From Nymphaea colorata (taxonomy: Eukaryota; Streptophyta; Magnoliopsida; Nymphaeales; Nymphaeaceae): 64,000 nt of DNA. How positions within the stretch are numbered: position 1 is the first letter of the stretch; each line of letters begins with the position of its first letter. The notes under the pieces were generated by a model that saw only the letters and a list, made by a program, of their open reading frames with translations, did no database searches and was not told the DNA's origin. The stretch covers positions 4,690,334 to 4,754,333 of the forward strand of contig NC_045147.1 of NCBI RefSeq assembly GCF_008831285.2, written 5' to 3'. Positions 45,401-58,649 of the stretch are shown piece by piece. The position numbers were made by a program, and so were the translations under genes.

Positions 45401-46037
45401 TGATCAAATAGAGAGAGAGAGAGCATGGTTACCAAATTCGTGACTTGGACATGGATTGCCTGGCCATCAGGTCAATGAATTGACTCAGTGGCTGTGCTGA
45501 GTCGAGTGATAAATTTTTTATAATGTATATTTACTAAAAATGAAATTGAACATGTCTATAAAATAAGTGCATGACAAGTAATGTTTTAATATGAACATTG
45601 AAATAAGGACAAAATAAAGTTGAACACGATTTGACCATATTGTTAATTGAAATAATTGTGTTAATAAACTTCTATACAAATTTTTTATCGCAACAAGCCA
45701 GGTAAAACAAGATGCTCGCAAATAGAATGGCCTTGTTACTTCAGAAAACGATCAAGCTCAATGGCTTGGCAATAATAAGCAAAAGCATACGGCTCTGGCT
45801 GATAGCGATAGAGCAGCACAACAACATTGGAATGGGTAGTGAAAAAACAGACACTAAGGCTTTAAAACTTAATACTTTATCTCAGATAAATATACAGATG
45901 ATGATTTTTGAAAACCCACGAACATGATAGGGAGAAAGAAAATGAGAATCTGAGATATCTTCGACTGCAAAACACCAACGCATTGGGGTCACCAGACGCC
46001 CCTGTCCCTGACAACCATCGGAGGCTCGTGAATGAGA

Positions 46038-46068
<31 letters not shown>

Positions 46069-46799
46069 TTGGGGGCCATCCATCGTGGGGTTGGGGACTA
46101 GTGAATGTGAGTGAGAGAGGTGATGAGCTCATCCATCGGCAGCGACCCTGATTCGAAACTGCCAAATCCCCAAACCACACTGACAGGACAGTGCAACGAG
46201 AGAGAGAGAGAGAGAGAGACCCAACATTTTGGGGGTTGCTAGACATGATCATCAGCATCGTTGAGAGAGAAAGAGAGAGAGAGAGAGAGGGAAGGTGATT
46301 CAACAATACTTAAAAAGTAAGCTTTCAATAGCATCGGTACCTAAGAGTTTTTGCTGTCAGATGGTGTCACCGAAGGATGGTCGGTACTGATAGATGGTCT
46401 TGGCAAACAATGCATGCTCCCTATTTGGTACACCCTTTTTGAGAGATCTCCTCAAGCTTCAGGTCAGACTTCAAGTACTTGATAAGTACAAACAAAAGTT
46501 ATTCACTATAGGCGGCTGTAACGAACTGCTTTGCCTAGAAACCGACTCGATAAATGATTTGTATCAAGAAATACTGCATATCATGATGAAATTATAGCGT
46601 TTTCGACTTGGATGAGTCTGATCCTACTCAGCAAACTTGCCAAATTGGACGATTCAAGGCCGATTCTCTCCAATTCTGGTGCTATCTTGCCCGTTTCTTG
46701 GCTCATGGCCAGGCATATATAGATGATCTGAGGTAACTTACACGATTCCCCAAGTTGGTTTGATGAGTTTGCCAACTATGAAAGAGAATGTTTTAAATA
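45401..46799. other. No gene recognised; GA-rich region
   Basis: No domain was seen in the short ORFs here (for example 46,394-46,597). Dominated in part by GA dinucleotide runs listed separately. Confidence 0.35.
46033..46291. repeat. Cluster of three (GA)n microsatellites
   Basis: GA runs at about 46,033-46,056 (extending into CAGAGACAGAGAC), 46,199-46,219 and 46,263-46,289. A shorter run lies at 45,413-45,424. Confidence 0.9.
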
Positions 46800-48370
46800 A
46801 CGTGCCATTAGATAAGCGCCCTATGGAGGAAAATGGTGCAAGACATGAGAAATGAAGGACAAGACAAAACATCAATTGAACAAACAAATGTTGAACTGGA
46901 TGCTTCATCAGATGTCGGTATGGAGATGGATCAGGGGCTAATAGAAATGCATATGGAATCTTTAGGTCAATCAGTAGAAAGATGACAAAGCTGGATCAGA
47001 GTTAAACAAGGGGTAAAAGAGTGAGTTGACATAGATGATTCTTGGAAATAACCCAAACAAAAGGAAGGAAAGAAATGTCTATTAGAAAGTAAACAAGTTA
47101 CTTCGCTCAAGAAGAGGTCAGGCAGTTTCTCGCCACCTAAGGAGGTCGCCACCTAAGGAGGTATTATCTGAGATCAATTCAATAGCTAACCAATCCAGTG
47201 AAGCCAATATTAATGGTGAAGAAAGCATGGAACTTGAGATGGAAAGTGTCCAGAATATAGAGATGGATTTGAAACATCATCAAGTATCTAGTCGGCCTCT
47301 AGGATCTACAACAAATATGGTAGGTGACAAGGAAAGTGAGGCATGATGAATAGATCAGCATAGGAAAGGATGGAGAGGGGGTGGGGGAGGTTCAAAGCTA
47401 TCAGAATGATGAAGAGCTCCTCATGGAATGCGCGAGGGCTAGCAAGGGTTGTTGTGCATGATTATCAATATTTAGGTTGATATTATTATTCCTACTGATA
47501 CCAAGTTGTTTGAGGTTTCTCTAGGAAAACTTAGTTTCTGCAGTATGCTTCTATTTTGAACATCTGGGTGGAAGGTTTATGGTAAAAAATCTAGGTGTTG
47601 TTGAGTGAAACTAAATGCATGTTTCTTTCTTAGATTGTCAAGCTGAACTAGGTCATTATTAAGCTAAATAACATAGATACAGACAAAACTTTTGCCATCA
47701 TAGGTGTGTACATTGCACCCAGACTTGACGATTAGGAGAATCTTATTTGTTGATTTGGGTACTGATCTACACAACATCCTTTGCACTATAGTTTCAATGG
47801 ATGACCTCAATGCCATCAATGGTGAATGGGAGAAAACAGGACGGCCCTTGGGTCAGGTGCTTACTTGTCTTGTGCCAACTTTGTTAATGACACTGCTTTG
47901 ACAATGATTTCAAATATATGTGATAAGTATATTTGGACCAACAACAAGGAGGGGGGCGGAATGTGATCTACAACTTGGCTAATCGTTTATCTTGACCAAT
48001 TGGTCAGATGATAGCAGAGGGATGACTAGCCTAGGGATCCTACCTCATACCACCTCTAAGACAATCCAAATGTTTTTTTTTTTTGCAAGAAGGACTCATA
48101 ACTTCATAGCAGGTAAATTGTCTTTTGCTTTTTAATCATTGGAGTTAAATGTGGGGTTGCAAGGAATAAAGAAATGGGCAACCACTGTAAACAGATGTGC
48201 CATGTTCAAATTCCATGCCAAATTAGAGGCAACTAGAGAAGGCCTTAAAGAATGGAGTAAACTAGGGCCCAATAATCTGTGAAAGATGATTGAGAGGCTA
48301 CATGCTTAATGGGATAAAGCTCAGAAGATGGAAGAGGAAGAGGCAAATAATTGCCACTGAACTAAAGAAC
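46800..48370 (+). pseudogene. LINE C: ORF1 tail and endonuclease start
   Basis: MKSSSWNARGLAR at 47,411 is the characteristic N-terminus of plant LINE ORF2 endonuclease. Before it lies an acidic, Met/Ser/Glu-rich tail (EESMELEMESVQNIEMDL near 47,220) typical of an ORF1 C-terminus. After it come decayed endonuclease and linker pieces, with ATTVNRCAMFKFHAKLEATR then GLKEWSKLGP near 48,180-48,270. No reverse transcriptase follows, so this is a 5' fragment of a LINE. Confidence 0.6.
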
Positions 48371-49180
48371 TCCAACAAACAATAATGCAAAGATTTGTTG
48401 TCATTATTTTTTTTACAAAGGAAGAAAATCATCACAACCTAGATGATCCAAATGGAGATGTCAAATTTGAAAATCTCTTTGATTGCTACAACAGATATCA
48501 CATAGTTACCTCCTTATTAACTAAATTCAAATCCTTTTCCATCCATATACAAGGACCTCCTTTAGCTAGTTCTATTTTGATTATTTTTGCTTGCCACTAA
48601 CCATTTACCAATAAACTTTTTGGAATCCAAAATGGCAAATAATGGCTATTTTGTGCAAAGTTAGTGGCATATATTCAATTATTGTGCATGTGAGGAAGAT
48701 TATTTTGAGCATTGAAGGATTCAGCTTATTCCCTACCATAATGAAGTCAAATGCATATTCAATTTTTACAATTGATTGTGCTTATGCATTAAGTTGCTCC
48801 AATAACAAGAACAATTTGCTTGGTTTTTTCATATTTTTTTGCTAGCAACTGTAGTACCAAGACAAACTCATGAAGATTTTGGAAATGTCACATCCTTATT
48901 TTTTGCTTTTTGTGATTGCAGAAATGAATACACTTCCTTTGTGAGATAAAGTTGAAATACAAGTTTGTCCTTGTAGTGAATACAAAAGTTTTTATTATTG
49001 TCCTTTACAACCATGTCATGGATAATTTCCACAAGCACTCATTGAGAGAAGAATGCCATTGCTAAAGACTAACAATGAAGAAGCCAATTTAGTTAGTAGT
49101 TGAAGACATTTAATATTCTTGGCTTAATAACATGTCGTAGATTTCCTAAACGATTGGAGTGTTATTTAATATGGAGAAAG
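48371..49180. other. No gene recognised
   Basis: Short ORFs at 48,385-48,600 and 48,642-48,845 have no recognisable domain. Confidence 0.35.
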
Positions 49181-51540
49181 TTACAAGAATGGTTTCAAAA
49201 TAGGAGTGAGGCCATTTAGAGTGTCAAAAATGGAAGACACCAGAAATTTTTGAAGTAAAAATGACCATTTTACCCCTTACAAATTAGATTTTGCACTGAG
49301 TTTTTCAAGAATATTTCAAATTTAGGGGCCACGAAACATGCTAGAGAAAATCATATACTTTAAGGTATCTGACAAAAGGACCCAGATCACTTAGGTTATT
49401 ACCATTTAGAAAAATTGACTATTTTACCCATGCTCACCCCTATTTTTCCCCATCTTTCTCCAATTTCCTAGAACAACTACAAAAAACTTGAGAATGGTCT
49501 TACTTAAGATCAATGAATATTATTTCTATCTCTATAAGTTATCAAGAACCCTCAAAATAAGTTCACCAACTTATATTTAATTAGATATGGTTCAAGAATG
49601 ACTCATTCATCCTATTTTTTTACCATTTCTCATCCAACTACAACCAGATCAGAACCACAATATGATCTCCTCAACATCAATGGAGAATTTTCAGCACAAT
49701 TTATAGTTTTCAAGCCTAAAGTCTAGTGTCAAAATAATCATTTCTAGGAAACAATACCTCATTTCTCCATTTTTATATGCCTAATCACCATTTGAATCTG
49801 ATTCGAGTGAGTCAGCTTTAACAAAGTTGCCATCATATTCTTAAGTGATGAATCTAACATTCTTACTTTTAGTTCAAACAATTCTATTTTATATTGAACG
49901 CAATCATAATTTTATAGCCACTCCTAAAGTGTCTATCTTGGACATTGTCACTAGTGATTTGTGAACTAATTTTTTAGAAATCTAGAATGTTGATTTCAAT
50001 CGGCATGCATATATGGATCCAATGTCACCAGGTGACAGTAACAGTACGTGCAATTCTCTTAGGCAAGCCCACAATCTCTATTATCCATTTTATTATTCAT
50101 ATTTCCATTTTCTTGGTCAATTTTGAAAATTGTGACTTTCCAAGTGCAAATTGAAGAAATTTTCAGTTAGACTTGACGTGTCCCCTCACTAAACCTAGTA
50201 TACAATTGTAGTTAAACTACATGCTTAGGCTCACAAAACCTAGTTTTGTGTAAAGGGTAAAAATGTCATTTGTTTCCACATGCTCATTTTTATGAAACCT
50301 AAGTTTGTAGCCACATTAACCTAACTAAGGGTATATTTGCACTATAACTCAACCTAGTAGGTTCACTTAGGCCTTGAGCCTATCCAGAAACTAGCCCATA
50401 CTTGTTTAACATGTCTGTTCGAAACTGAACATAGTTTTACCATAGCCTATTTGGACATGCATCTAGCTATGCCCAAACCTAGATCAAGCCCAAGTCCATC
50501 TCATGAGTGCTGATTTGAGCTGATAAGAGGCTCCAATTCTCAGATCCTTGATTCATATAACAATATTATAATTCAGATATGTAATATGCTTTGATTCAAA
50601 TTCAAACTTCAATGTTAGATCTCTGGATCTAAATCTCTCAATCCATATCTCAAACTAGAGTTTTGATCCAAGTCTTAGACCAAAATTCTTCTTCAGATCT
50701 TAATCTTGATCTCTCATATTCTGATAATGACATAAGTTTGCATATGAATCTATAGCTCATATCCAAATTAACTGGGTGCTAAGACTTGAAGGACACATGT
50801 CAATCTATCATCTTTTTAGAATGTCGACACTTATCAAAATTATAGCAGTAGAATTTTGACACTTGTCAAAATGTTAAAGAGTCTATCATGCCTGGGACTC
50901 CTCAAAAGCATATAAATAGGAAGCCCGAGGGGGTGCATGTCCTATCTGCACTCGCAACTTTGATCTCCCTCTAAGCCCAAAGGCCATAGCTATGTTTCAT
51001 CTCTCTTTGATTCCTATTCTGATTTTTTTAAAGGCCTAAACATATTTGAATTTATGATTTTCAAGCTACATTATTGTCCAAATTAGGTTTTTGATGTGTT
51101 TTCTAGTCCTAGACATAAAAGTTTTTAAGTTCAAGCTAAATTTGGATCTGTAGAGAATCCAAAACTTAGATTGAATTTAGAAAGTTATATCTCTCTAACC
51201 AGATGTCATTTTGATGATCCGTTAAAAACCTTTTTTGTCCATGTATCTAGTTTGTCTTCCTCAAGTTTTATTAAATTTTAAGCCTGTTTAACCCTATAGT
51301 TTTCCAATTTTGAGATGCCTCTTCTACCTTTCAGTTTAACCCTTTCCGAAACTTTCAACTCCTATTGATTCTTTGCGACGAAAACATTTCAGCCTCAAAT
51401 GATGTTTCTAATTAAGTTGATTCTTGTGGTTTGTTTGACTTGCTTTTGCAAATTTCCTGTGTGTTTGTGTTCCTGTGTTTGTGTTCCTGCTTGAACTTCA
51501 TTGTATTGTAACTTTCTGACTTCCTTGTGGCTTCTAAATA
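49181..51540 (+). repeat. LTR- or leader-like retroelement sequence
   Basis: Contains repeated 'ATTTTACCCCTTA/ATTTTACCCATGC' phrases and a good TATA box, TATAAATA at 50,911-50,918, in GCATATAAATAGGAAGCC, followed by a plausible C/A start region. This resembles a long plant Ty3 LTR on the plus strand. No coding signal, primer site or second LTR was located, so the ends are open. Confidence 0.4.
50911..50918 (+). promoter_or_regulatory. TATA box in LTR-like sequence
   Basis: Canonical TATAAATA in a less AT-rich context, probably the U3 promoter of a retroelement LTR. Confidence 0.5.
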
Positions 51541-51551
51541 AATGTAATATG

Positions 51552-51657
<106 letters not shown>

Positions 51658-53901
51658 CATGCTATATAAATGACTGTAATGCACAAGATCGATCAATAGA
51701 ATAGCGTGGATGAGATAGTTTTGCTTACCTTATATAAGATTGGTACATACAAAAGTCCTTCCAATGTGCTTGACGTAACAAATTTTCTTGTTAGCATAAA
51801 GTCTGTGTGCGTGCAGTTTTTTACACTAAATTATTTCTTTTACCTTTACAAATATGTGCATATTAAGGGAAAAAAGGAAAACAGTACCGGGCGACACTTT
51901 TTTTGACCAAATAAATTCATATCAAAGAAAAGGAAATAATGAAAGTGAATAGGCAATAAAAAGGAAAAACGTGGGAATTCTTTCCCTGTGAAGGAAAAGC
52001 AAAGTGTAATTGCCTAGAGATGGCTATTATAGAACTTTCTAGTATGTGTTTAGGATGAAGAATGGCAATTCGTGATCATTTGATCAGGACCTTTAATTAC
52101 TTGCATAATCTTCTTTAAACCTCCATTTGCAATTTTTTGTGCATATTCCTAATAAACTAAGTGTAACCTTAAACCATGACATTTGATAAAAAGATAACAA
52201 CAAATCAAAGTTGGTCATTTGTTTTTATATTTCATTGTTAGATAATTCAAACTTGATACTTGTTCATGCCAATCATTCATGATGAAGAGCCACCTTTCTT
52301 TTTGAGTTTTGAAGTTGTTGCATCATGAGGCACCATTGCACTATGAGTGGGAGCGGAGAGAGATTCTTACATACATCCTTGTTGCCCTTGATTGAGTAAT
52401 AGTTGAAGCTTGCTTCCAAGTCTAAATTTCTAGGGTGTAGAAATGCCAAACAAAAAAACTGCAAATGTTTTAAGGACAACCAATGATAATAGATGGCTTG
52501 AAGAAGTTAACAGCCCTAAAACTAATAGTCCAATTTTTGCCTTGAAATTAACCTACCTAGAGACTTATCATCATTTATACTACTTTTTTATTGGTAATTT
52601 AGAACAATAAATCCAATGACAAAAGTAGAATCTTAAACTGGGCAATCACAAGCATGTGGTGAAAAGGGAAATTGGATCCCAAAATCTTGTTTATTGCCAT
52701 AATTTCTAAATTCTATCAAGCTGTCCAAAAAAAATTATAATTGTACTAAAAATCATTCGGTTCAAAACCCATGTCAAATATGCAACATAAATGACAAAGG
52801 AATTGAACTTTATATACAATGAACATTTCATTATGCATCACAAATGCCAACATCCATAAAACTGACAATCCTTCAAAATGTCAAGATCACAAACCAACTT
52901 GAGCTTCACCCTATACTAGGAGGGAGATACTCTATCAAGAAAAAGCACTCTTCACATATCTTTTCTACTTTCATGTTTAGTAGGTTAATTCCATGATTCA
53001 AAAGGTATTTAGAAACCACAAGGAAATGGAAATAGCAACAACTGATGGTAAACTAGGTAACAGCTTGTGACACAAGTCAGAAGGCAATATAACTATGAAC
53101 TTCAAGGAAAATTATGACCATCACTCAACTACCAGTAAGTAGATTAATATTCCTTTGACGTAATAGATAAAGGAAATCAAACAAAAAATTTTGAAAAAGT
53201 TATAGTCAGTGATCAACTAGGTAGGAGGTTGTTTTACCAATATACAATCACAACTTCAATGAAAACCACCATTATCAACTACTAATAACTAGAGGGCCTT
53301 AAGTTGCTCTGTGGTGTCTACTATAACACAATGAGTTTTTTGATTAAATACAATCCAAACTTGTTATTTGCAAGATCTTTAATATGGATCCAATCACCAG
53401 TAAAATAAGTGTCATTTTCACACTTGTATGGAACTCTACTATATCCACATTATCTATGAGTGAGTAGTAGCTGAGAATATCTAACAATGTATTCATTAAC
53501 TGTCATGTTCACGCTTGTATGGAACTCTACTGCATCCACATCATCTATGAGATGAGTAATAGTACAAAGACTAGTAGCATTGTTATTAGCTGCTGAACAA
53601 CTAAACCTGCAAATAATATTGTGTTTTCCATTATGTATAAATTATCAAATTCAATTTTATGAGTACATAATGAACAAACTGTGAACACCAAATGCAAGCT
53701 AATATATTTCCAGACACAAACTATAGCACATAAGCAGTTTGCTATTGTGAATAACAATTGGCTGTAGAAACACCAGTCATTGATCTAGTCATCAAAGCCT
53801 AGATCGAAGGGAACACGTTTTAACAAGAATTTCACCTGGACAATGGGGCTTAAGCTTGTCATGCATGGTTGACTGTAATTTGGTAATGCACCTCTTCTTG
53901 G
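51658..53901. other. No gene recognised; one 90-bp-spaced duplication
   Basis: AT-rich. The stretch 53,411-53,467 (CTTGTATGGAACTCTACT and following CATCTATGAG) recurs at 53,502-53,562 with few changes, about 91 bp apart. No supported ORF. Confidence 0.4.
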
Positions 53902-55220
53902 TACTACAAGAAAATACAATTTTACTGACGCTAAAAAAAAGGAAGTGTCAGTGAAGGTTCACTTTCCTTAATGCTGCTTTGTTGCATAAGTGAAAATATA
54001 GATTCAGGGGCACAAACATCCATTCATCATAGAAGGTTTTTTTTTTCTTCGATGCAAACTCTGCAAATGCCAAAGTTTGAAAGTCGAGAGCCTACAGTGA
54101 TGAAACAAAAAAACACGTTGTAGAAGGGCCAACTTTTACTGATGCTAAGGGGCCTATATGTCACAAAATCTTCCTCCCATATATGGCCTTTAGTTGACTC
54201 ATGGCTATATACGTCAATGATGGTCTAGTGCTGAAGCACATAATGTCAGTAAAGGTTGCTCTCTTCATTGACATTTGGAGGCACAATGTCAATGATGGTC
54301 TTTCCATAAGCTAGGACTATTAGTGATGCTGCCGCACGACATGTCATTAAAGGTTATAGGCTTCGAACTTGAGTACTTGGTAATATTACTGATCGTTTCT
54401 GCAAGCTATGACTTTTAGTGATGCTAGCCCAGAAAATGTCATTAAAGATTGTAGCGGTGTACTGATATACCTACATGAATGTTAGTAAAGACTGATTTAA
54501 ATACATCCTTAAGTGATGCAACCTTGCTAACGTCACTAATCATGATCTTCACATCCTATTACCTTAAGAGCATGTTTGAATAGCTTGTATTCCACTGTAA
54601 CAATGGCATTAAAATTCAAATTTATAATATAGTACCGCAATCAAACAAACACGGCAATAAAAACACCAGGTTTTTTTGGGGTGGATGTGGCATTTTGTAC
54701 CAACAATGACCTTTAATGCCTGGGATTTTGGTACGTTGCGTTGTTCTCTTTTACACTCAATGGTCAAGACTCAAGAGTTGATGGATCGAGTTTTGGTTCC
54801 ATGCAAATTCGAACAAGTTGTTAAAATAGCAACAACAATAGTTCCAGGTCATCACACAACACGGAGTACTGGAAGTTCTGTCCCACCTAACCATAGCCCA
54901 GTTTTAAATGTCTATTCCACCTACCATAGCCTAGTATTAAAATGTTAAATGCCAGACATTTTAATACCAAGCATTCCAATGCGGCGTATAAGTGATGCGG
55001 GCCCAAGGAACATCATTAAAGGTTGCAGCGACTTTGACCTTAACTGACTCTTTTCAGTAAGGGCTAATTTTTACTGATGTTCCTTCATTCTTCAAGAAAG
55101 GCTATAGCCTGAAGGAGCCTTTTATGACATTCTAGTGAATATGTAAATCAAGACGCGCTTCAACCGGTCTCACTTTCACTGACGTTTTGCTAGAGATGTC
55201 AATAATGGTTCATGTGGCCC
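53902..55220. mobile_element. CACTA-like element with subterminal repeat array
   Basis: Starts TACTACAAGAAAATACAATT, close to the plant CACTA terminal repeat CACTACAAGAAAA. About a dozen copies of a two-part motif follow: AGTGATGCT/ACTGATGCT, then TGTCATTAAAGGTT/TGTCAGTAAAGGTT (for example 54,120, 54,246, 54,330, 54,420, 54,510, 54,990). Such arrays are the transposase-binding subterminal repeats of CACTA elements. No transposase and no opposite terminus were found. The array is interrupted at about 54,570-54,985. Confidence 0.55.
54570..54985. mobile_element. Possible small insertion inside the repeat array
   Basis: Between two array units lies unrelated sequence with GCTTGTATTCC near its left edge and GGCATTCCAATGC-like words near its right. 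The spacing of the array motif breaks exactly here. Ends and target duplication are unclear, and the 90-codon ORF inside shows no domain. Confidence 0.3.
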
Positions 55221-55607
55221 TATATGGCTTTCTCTTATTCTTTGGTTTTCGTGGGTTGGCAACTTGTTTGTACACCTTATTTAACGCTGTCCTCATTTTG
55301 TCCTCTCTCTCTCTCACATATATATTATTTAAGTCTCTTCCTTCTTTGTTTTATACCTTTTAAATAGTTGGTACGTCTACTTATTTGCATATTGTATCAA
55401 TACAAAGACGAGGCAAACATGCGGCTAACCTAGGCATGAGACTAATATCAGGTACTAATTTAAGGGTGAAAATGAACGGCCAAACACTTGAAGGACGCTT
55501 AGTTCATTATAAAAAATGGTTATCTCATTCCCTCTGTGGTATCTTAGGCATAAGAGATTAACCATACGTCATGTTTGAAGATCAAAGCAACGATAAAGTC
55601 CTTTAAC
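55221..55607. other. No gene recognised
   Basis: Spacer with a short CT run near 55,300-55,316. Confidence 0.4.

Positions 55608-55668
<61 letters not shown>
55608..55668. repeat. Compound (CT)n(TA)n microsatellite
   Basis: About 12 CT units followed by about 18 TA units. Confidence 0.95.
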
Positions 55669-55671
<3 letters not shown>

Positions 55672-56022
55672 TGTTATCTAAGTTGGCCTGGCCGCTTTCC
55701 TCCTTGTCTTGTATGAAACCAAACGACACGAGTGGATTAGATTGAAGCCGGTTTTTTGGAACCCAATCGGAGCCCAACCCCACCACCACGATTCCTATCA
55801 GGCACGCCTTGTCTTGCTGTAAAGCTACCCGCTGGAATTTTATTTTGAAACTGGCGCAGCATTTCACATGAAATTTAAGAACCAACAAACTCATAATGTT
55901 ATTTGGTATAGCAAAACACTATGTATTACATATTGAACGTACAAAGCACCATCGCATGGAGAGAAAATGCCCTTAAACAACGCCGCAAATCGTATCTGGC
56001 ACCCAGGGGCCCATATTTCTAC

Positions 56023-56140
56023 AACCAAGGGCTGACTCAGAAAATTTTGATTTAGGGGCATTAGTTATATAATTTTAAATTTTAAGGGCACCTACATGTA
56101 AATCAGAAAAACCACCATAAAATTTCAATACCAAAATAAA
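56023..56140. mobile_element. Degenerate copy of the GGGGCGGAGC-family MITE interior
   Basis: GGGCTGACTCAGAAAATTTT followed by an A/T tract and AGGGGCATTAG resembles the interior of the element at 34,160-34,336, without recognisable ends. Confidence 0.35.
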
Positions 56141-56167
56141 CACTTTTTGTGGGTCTGTTGCCTATAC

Positions 56168-56386
56168 CAGGGGCGGAGGGAGGGGGCCACTTAGGCCATG
56201 GCCCCGCCCCAACCAAATTAAAAAAAAAAAAATCTAGTGTAAAAATTGAATTTTTTTTTGTCTCAATGTATTTTTTGAATATAAGTTCAGTTTGGCCCTA
56301 CCCAAATCCAATCCACAAAACCTAGTTTCCATTTAGCCCGCCCTTGCGGAAAATCCGGGCTTACCCACACCTGTCTCCGCCCTTTG
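56168..56386. mobile_element. MITE, GGGGCGGAGC family (divergent)
   Basis: Begins CAGGGGCGGAGGGAGGGG and ends CTGTCTCCGCCCTTTG, an inverted pair. The interior has an A-homopolymer and GGCCATGGCCCCGCCC words. Confidence 0.5.
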
Positions 56387-57364
56387 ACACCATGACCACA
56401 TGTCATGACCTTGGACTTGGCTTGTTTAGTGCAAGAATTATGGTACCATTTTGGGTGCATCCCGATTGATGCGGTTTAATATCTATTACAACTTAAAAGT
56501 TGGGTAAAACTCAAGGGTCTGATTTTTGTAGCATGATTGAAGCAAGATTGTAGATCTTTAAGCGAATTTAATTTAGACATGGGCCGGCATTTGGCAAATT
56601 TAATTAGAATCTTAAAGTTTCAGGTAATTTAATCACAAATACAATTGAATTCTTAAAAATTGTTAAGTCGAGCAAAATGTCTAGATGACCTAAACTTAAG
56701 CTCTCTCTCTCTCTCTCTGAAAAATGGGCACCACATCGATTACAATGATTAAAGTTACTGGTATCAAATTTCATAATGACAAGTCAACTTCCTATAAGTT
56801 GTTATTGGGCGTGAACTAATAAGGCCAATTAATAAGTTAGGAAGAAGGGCGCATTTGGCAATCTCTTTCTTTCTTCCAACTGTTCTCTTGTGACATCGAA
56901 TAAGGATAGATAGATTGTTGTTAAACGAAATTCAATTAGATTAGAATTTGCAGGCTTTCGTACAAAATGAAGCAATAATTTTTAATCTAAGGCAACAAAA
57001 TACACTTCTTGAGAACACAAAGGTTCTTCTTCGACTAAGGGAAGAAAGGTTCTTTATGAGGGCTAAATTTTTATCATTTTATATGTAACGTCTTTTTTAA
57101 TCAGGTCAACTTTTAAAAGTTTCCTTTAGAAGTTGAGTGCCTGTTTAGTCCAAGTCTTGCATGTACATCTTTTTCGCGCATTTGATTTATGCTATGTTAG
57201 CTAATCAATCCATGATAATGCTTTAGAATGTATTACGTATGCCTAGTGTGCATTTGATGGCGACTAGATTAAGAGATTCCAAGTATACGCCGGCCAGTGA
57301 TCCTATGCGACGTTAACATTTGTGGGAATACTTATTTTTCTAGCTTTACCCATAAAAAACTTTT
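56387..57364. other. No gene recognised
   Basis: AT-rich. Short CT run near 56,702-56,718. Confidence 0.4.
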
Positions 57365-57516
57365 CATGAGAAGGGCTGAATTAAAGTTTTTAAATTTTGA
57401 TTGGGACCAAAATATCATTTTGCATAAAAATTTTATATCCAACAATTGAAATTTTCTAAAATAAATTTTTTTAAGGTAGGGTCAGGGGCCATGTGGGCCC
57501 CCCCTTGCCTCTTCTA

Positions 57517-57547
<31 letters not shown>
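57365..57547. mobile_element. MITE copy related to 34,160-34,336, followed by (TA)n
   Basis: CTTTTCATGAGAAGGGCTGA, then AAAATATCATTTTGCATAAA and GGGGCCATGTGGGCCCCCCC match the interior of the 34,160 element in order. The terminal GGGGCGGAGC is lost. A TA run follows at 57,519-57,547. Confidence 0.5.
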
Positions 57548-57552
<5 letters not shown>

Positions 57553-58179
57553 CAGCTTTTTTTTTCTAAAAATAAATTTCAAAAAAAAAAATCTCAAAAG
57601 CAAGCTGTCCTCGACAAATAAGTTAATGGGGGCAGGTTCTTCTGTGAGAAAGTCTGGTCAAGGGGACTCCACCAACTATAATTTTGGTCACGGTTAGAAC
57701 AAGCCAAACAGTACCCTGTCGACCAATGAACCGGTGGGACCCGTTCCAAGCTGTTATCTTCCGTACTCGGAACTGGCTGTCGTCGGTTAAGCACGCTCCC
57801 CTCCTGCTTGTGAGTTGTGAAGGCAAAAGGAAAAAGGAAATTCCCTCATTTGGTCCCCGACGATTCAACGAAATGACGACAGCCTTCAGTTTCATTTTGT
57901 TGAACAGCCGAGAATGAATCAAATGCCTTCAAGAAAAAACTTTACGTGATATCTATTTTGATTTTTTGTAATTCGTTTTGCAAAATAGTAACAAAAAAAA
58001 AAAAAAACAATCCTAATCTTGATTTATTTATTTTTCTAGCAACCCTTCAGTGTGACTTTGTGCTGTCTCATGTTGTCGTTTCCTTTATACCTATTATAGA
58101 TCTCCATGACTTTTAAGGATAAAAATCACTTCAATTTAAAAAAAATAAAAATAAAAAAGTTTCATGTCAAGAGAACGAT
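57548..58179. other. No gene recognised
   Basis: A moderately GC-rich patch at about 57,640-57,910 has open frames on both strands (up to 99 codons) but no recognised domain. Confidence 0.35.
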
Positions 58180-58649
58180 CACTACAAGATACCTAACATT
58201 TAGTGGCATCCAGAAAACTAAAGGCTTTCATTGTGGTAAATAGAAGGCCTTTAAACTTCAGAGAACAACAAGACATTGATTACATTCAATGGCAAATTGC
58301 CTGAATGCCATTAATGGGTGCCTTTTGTGGCATTTAATGTAGGCTTCTAAAAGCTTTTTAATGAGTATGGCATTGTAGGTATTTTTATTTTTTGCTGGAG
58401 ATGTCACTAAAAGTAGTTTCAATGTTTGTTGAATGCCAGTACTACTTTACAATGGCACAATGTAAGTACAATTGAAAGTTTTCCTATAGCAGCAATAAAG
58501 TGTCGATAAAGTGTCATTGCCACTGGTAGTGGCACATACTTAGCATGTCCGCATCGCATTTTAAGGCAAGCTTCAAGCAAGAGATACTTTTAATCACATG
58601 ATATGTTTTGGTTTTGTCCAATGCTTTACACGTTGGCATTTATCATGGT

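Noticed and set aside
57594-57922. Overlapping ORFs on both strands (66-99 codons)
   Set aside because: No recognisable domain and no consistent frame; GC-rich patch only.
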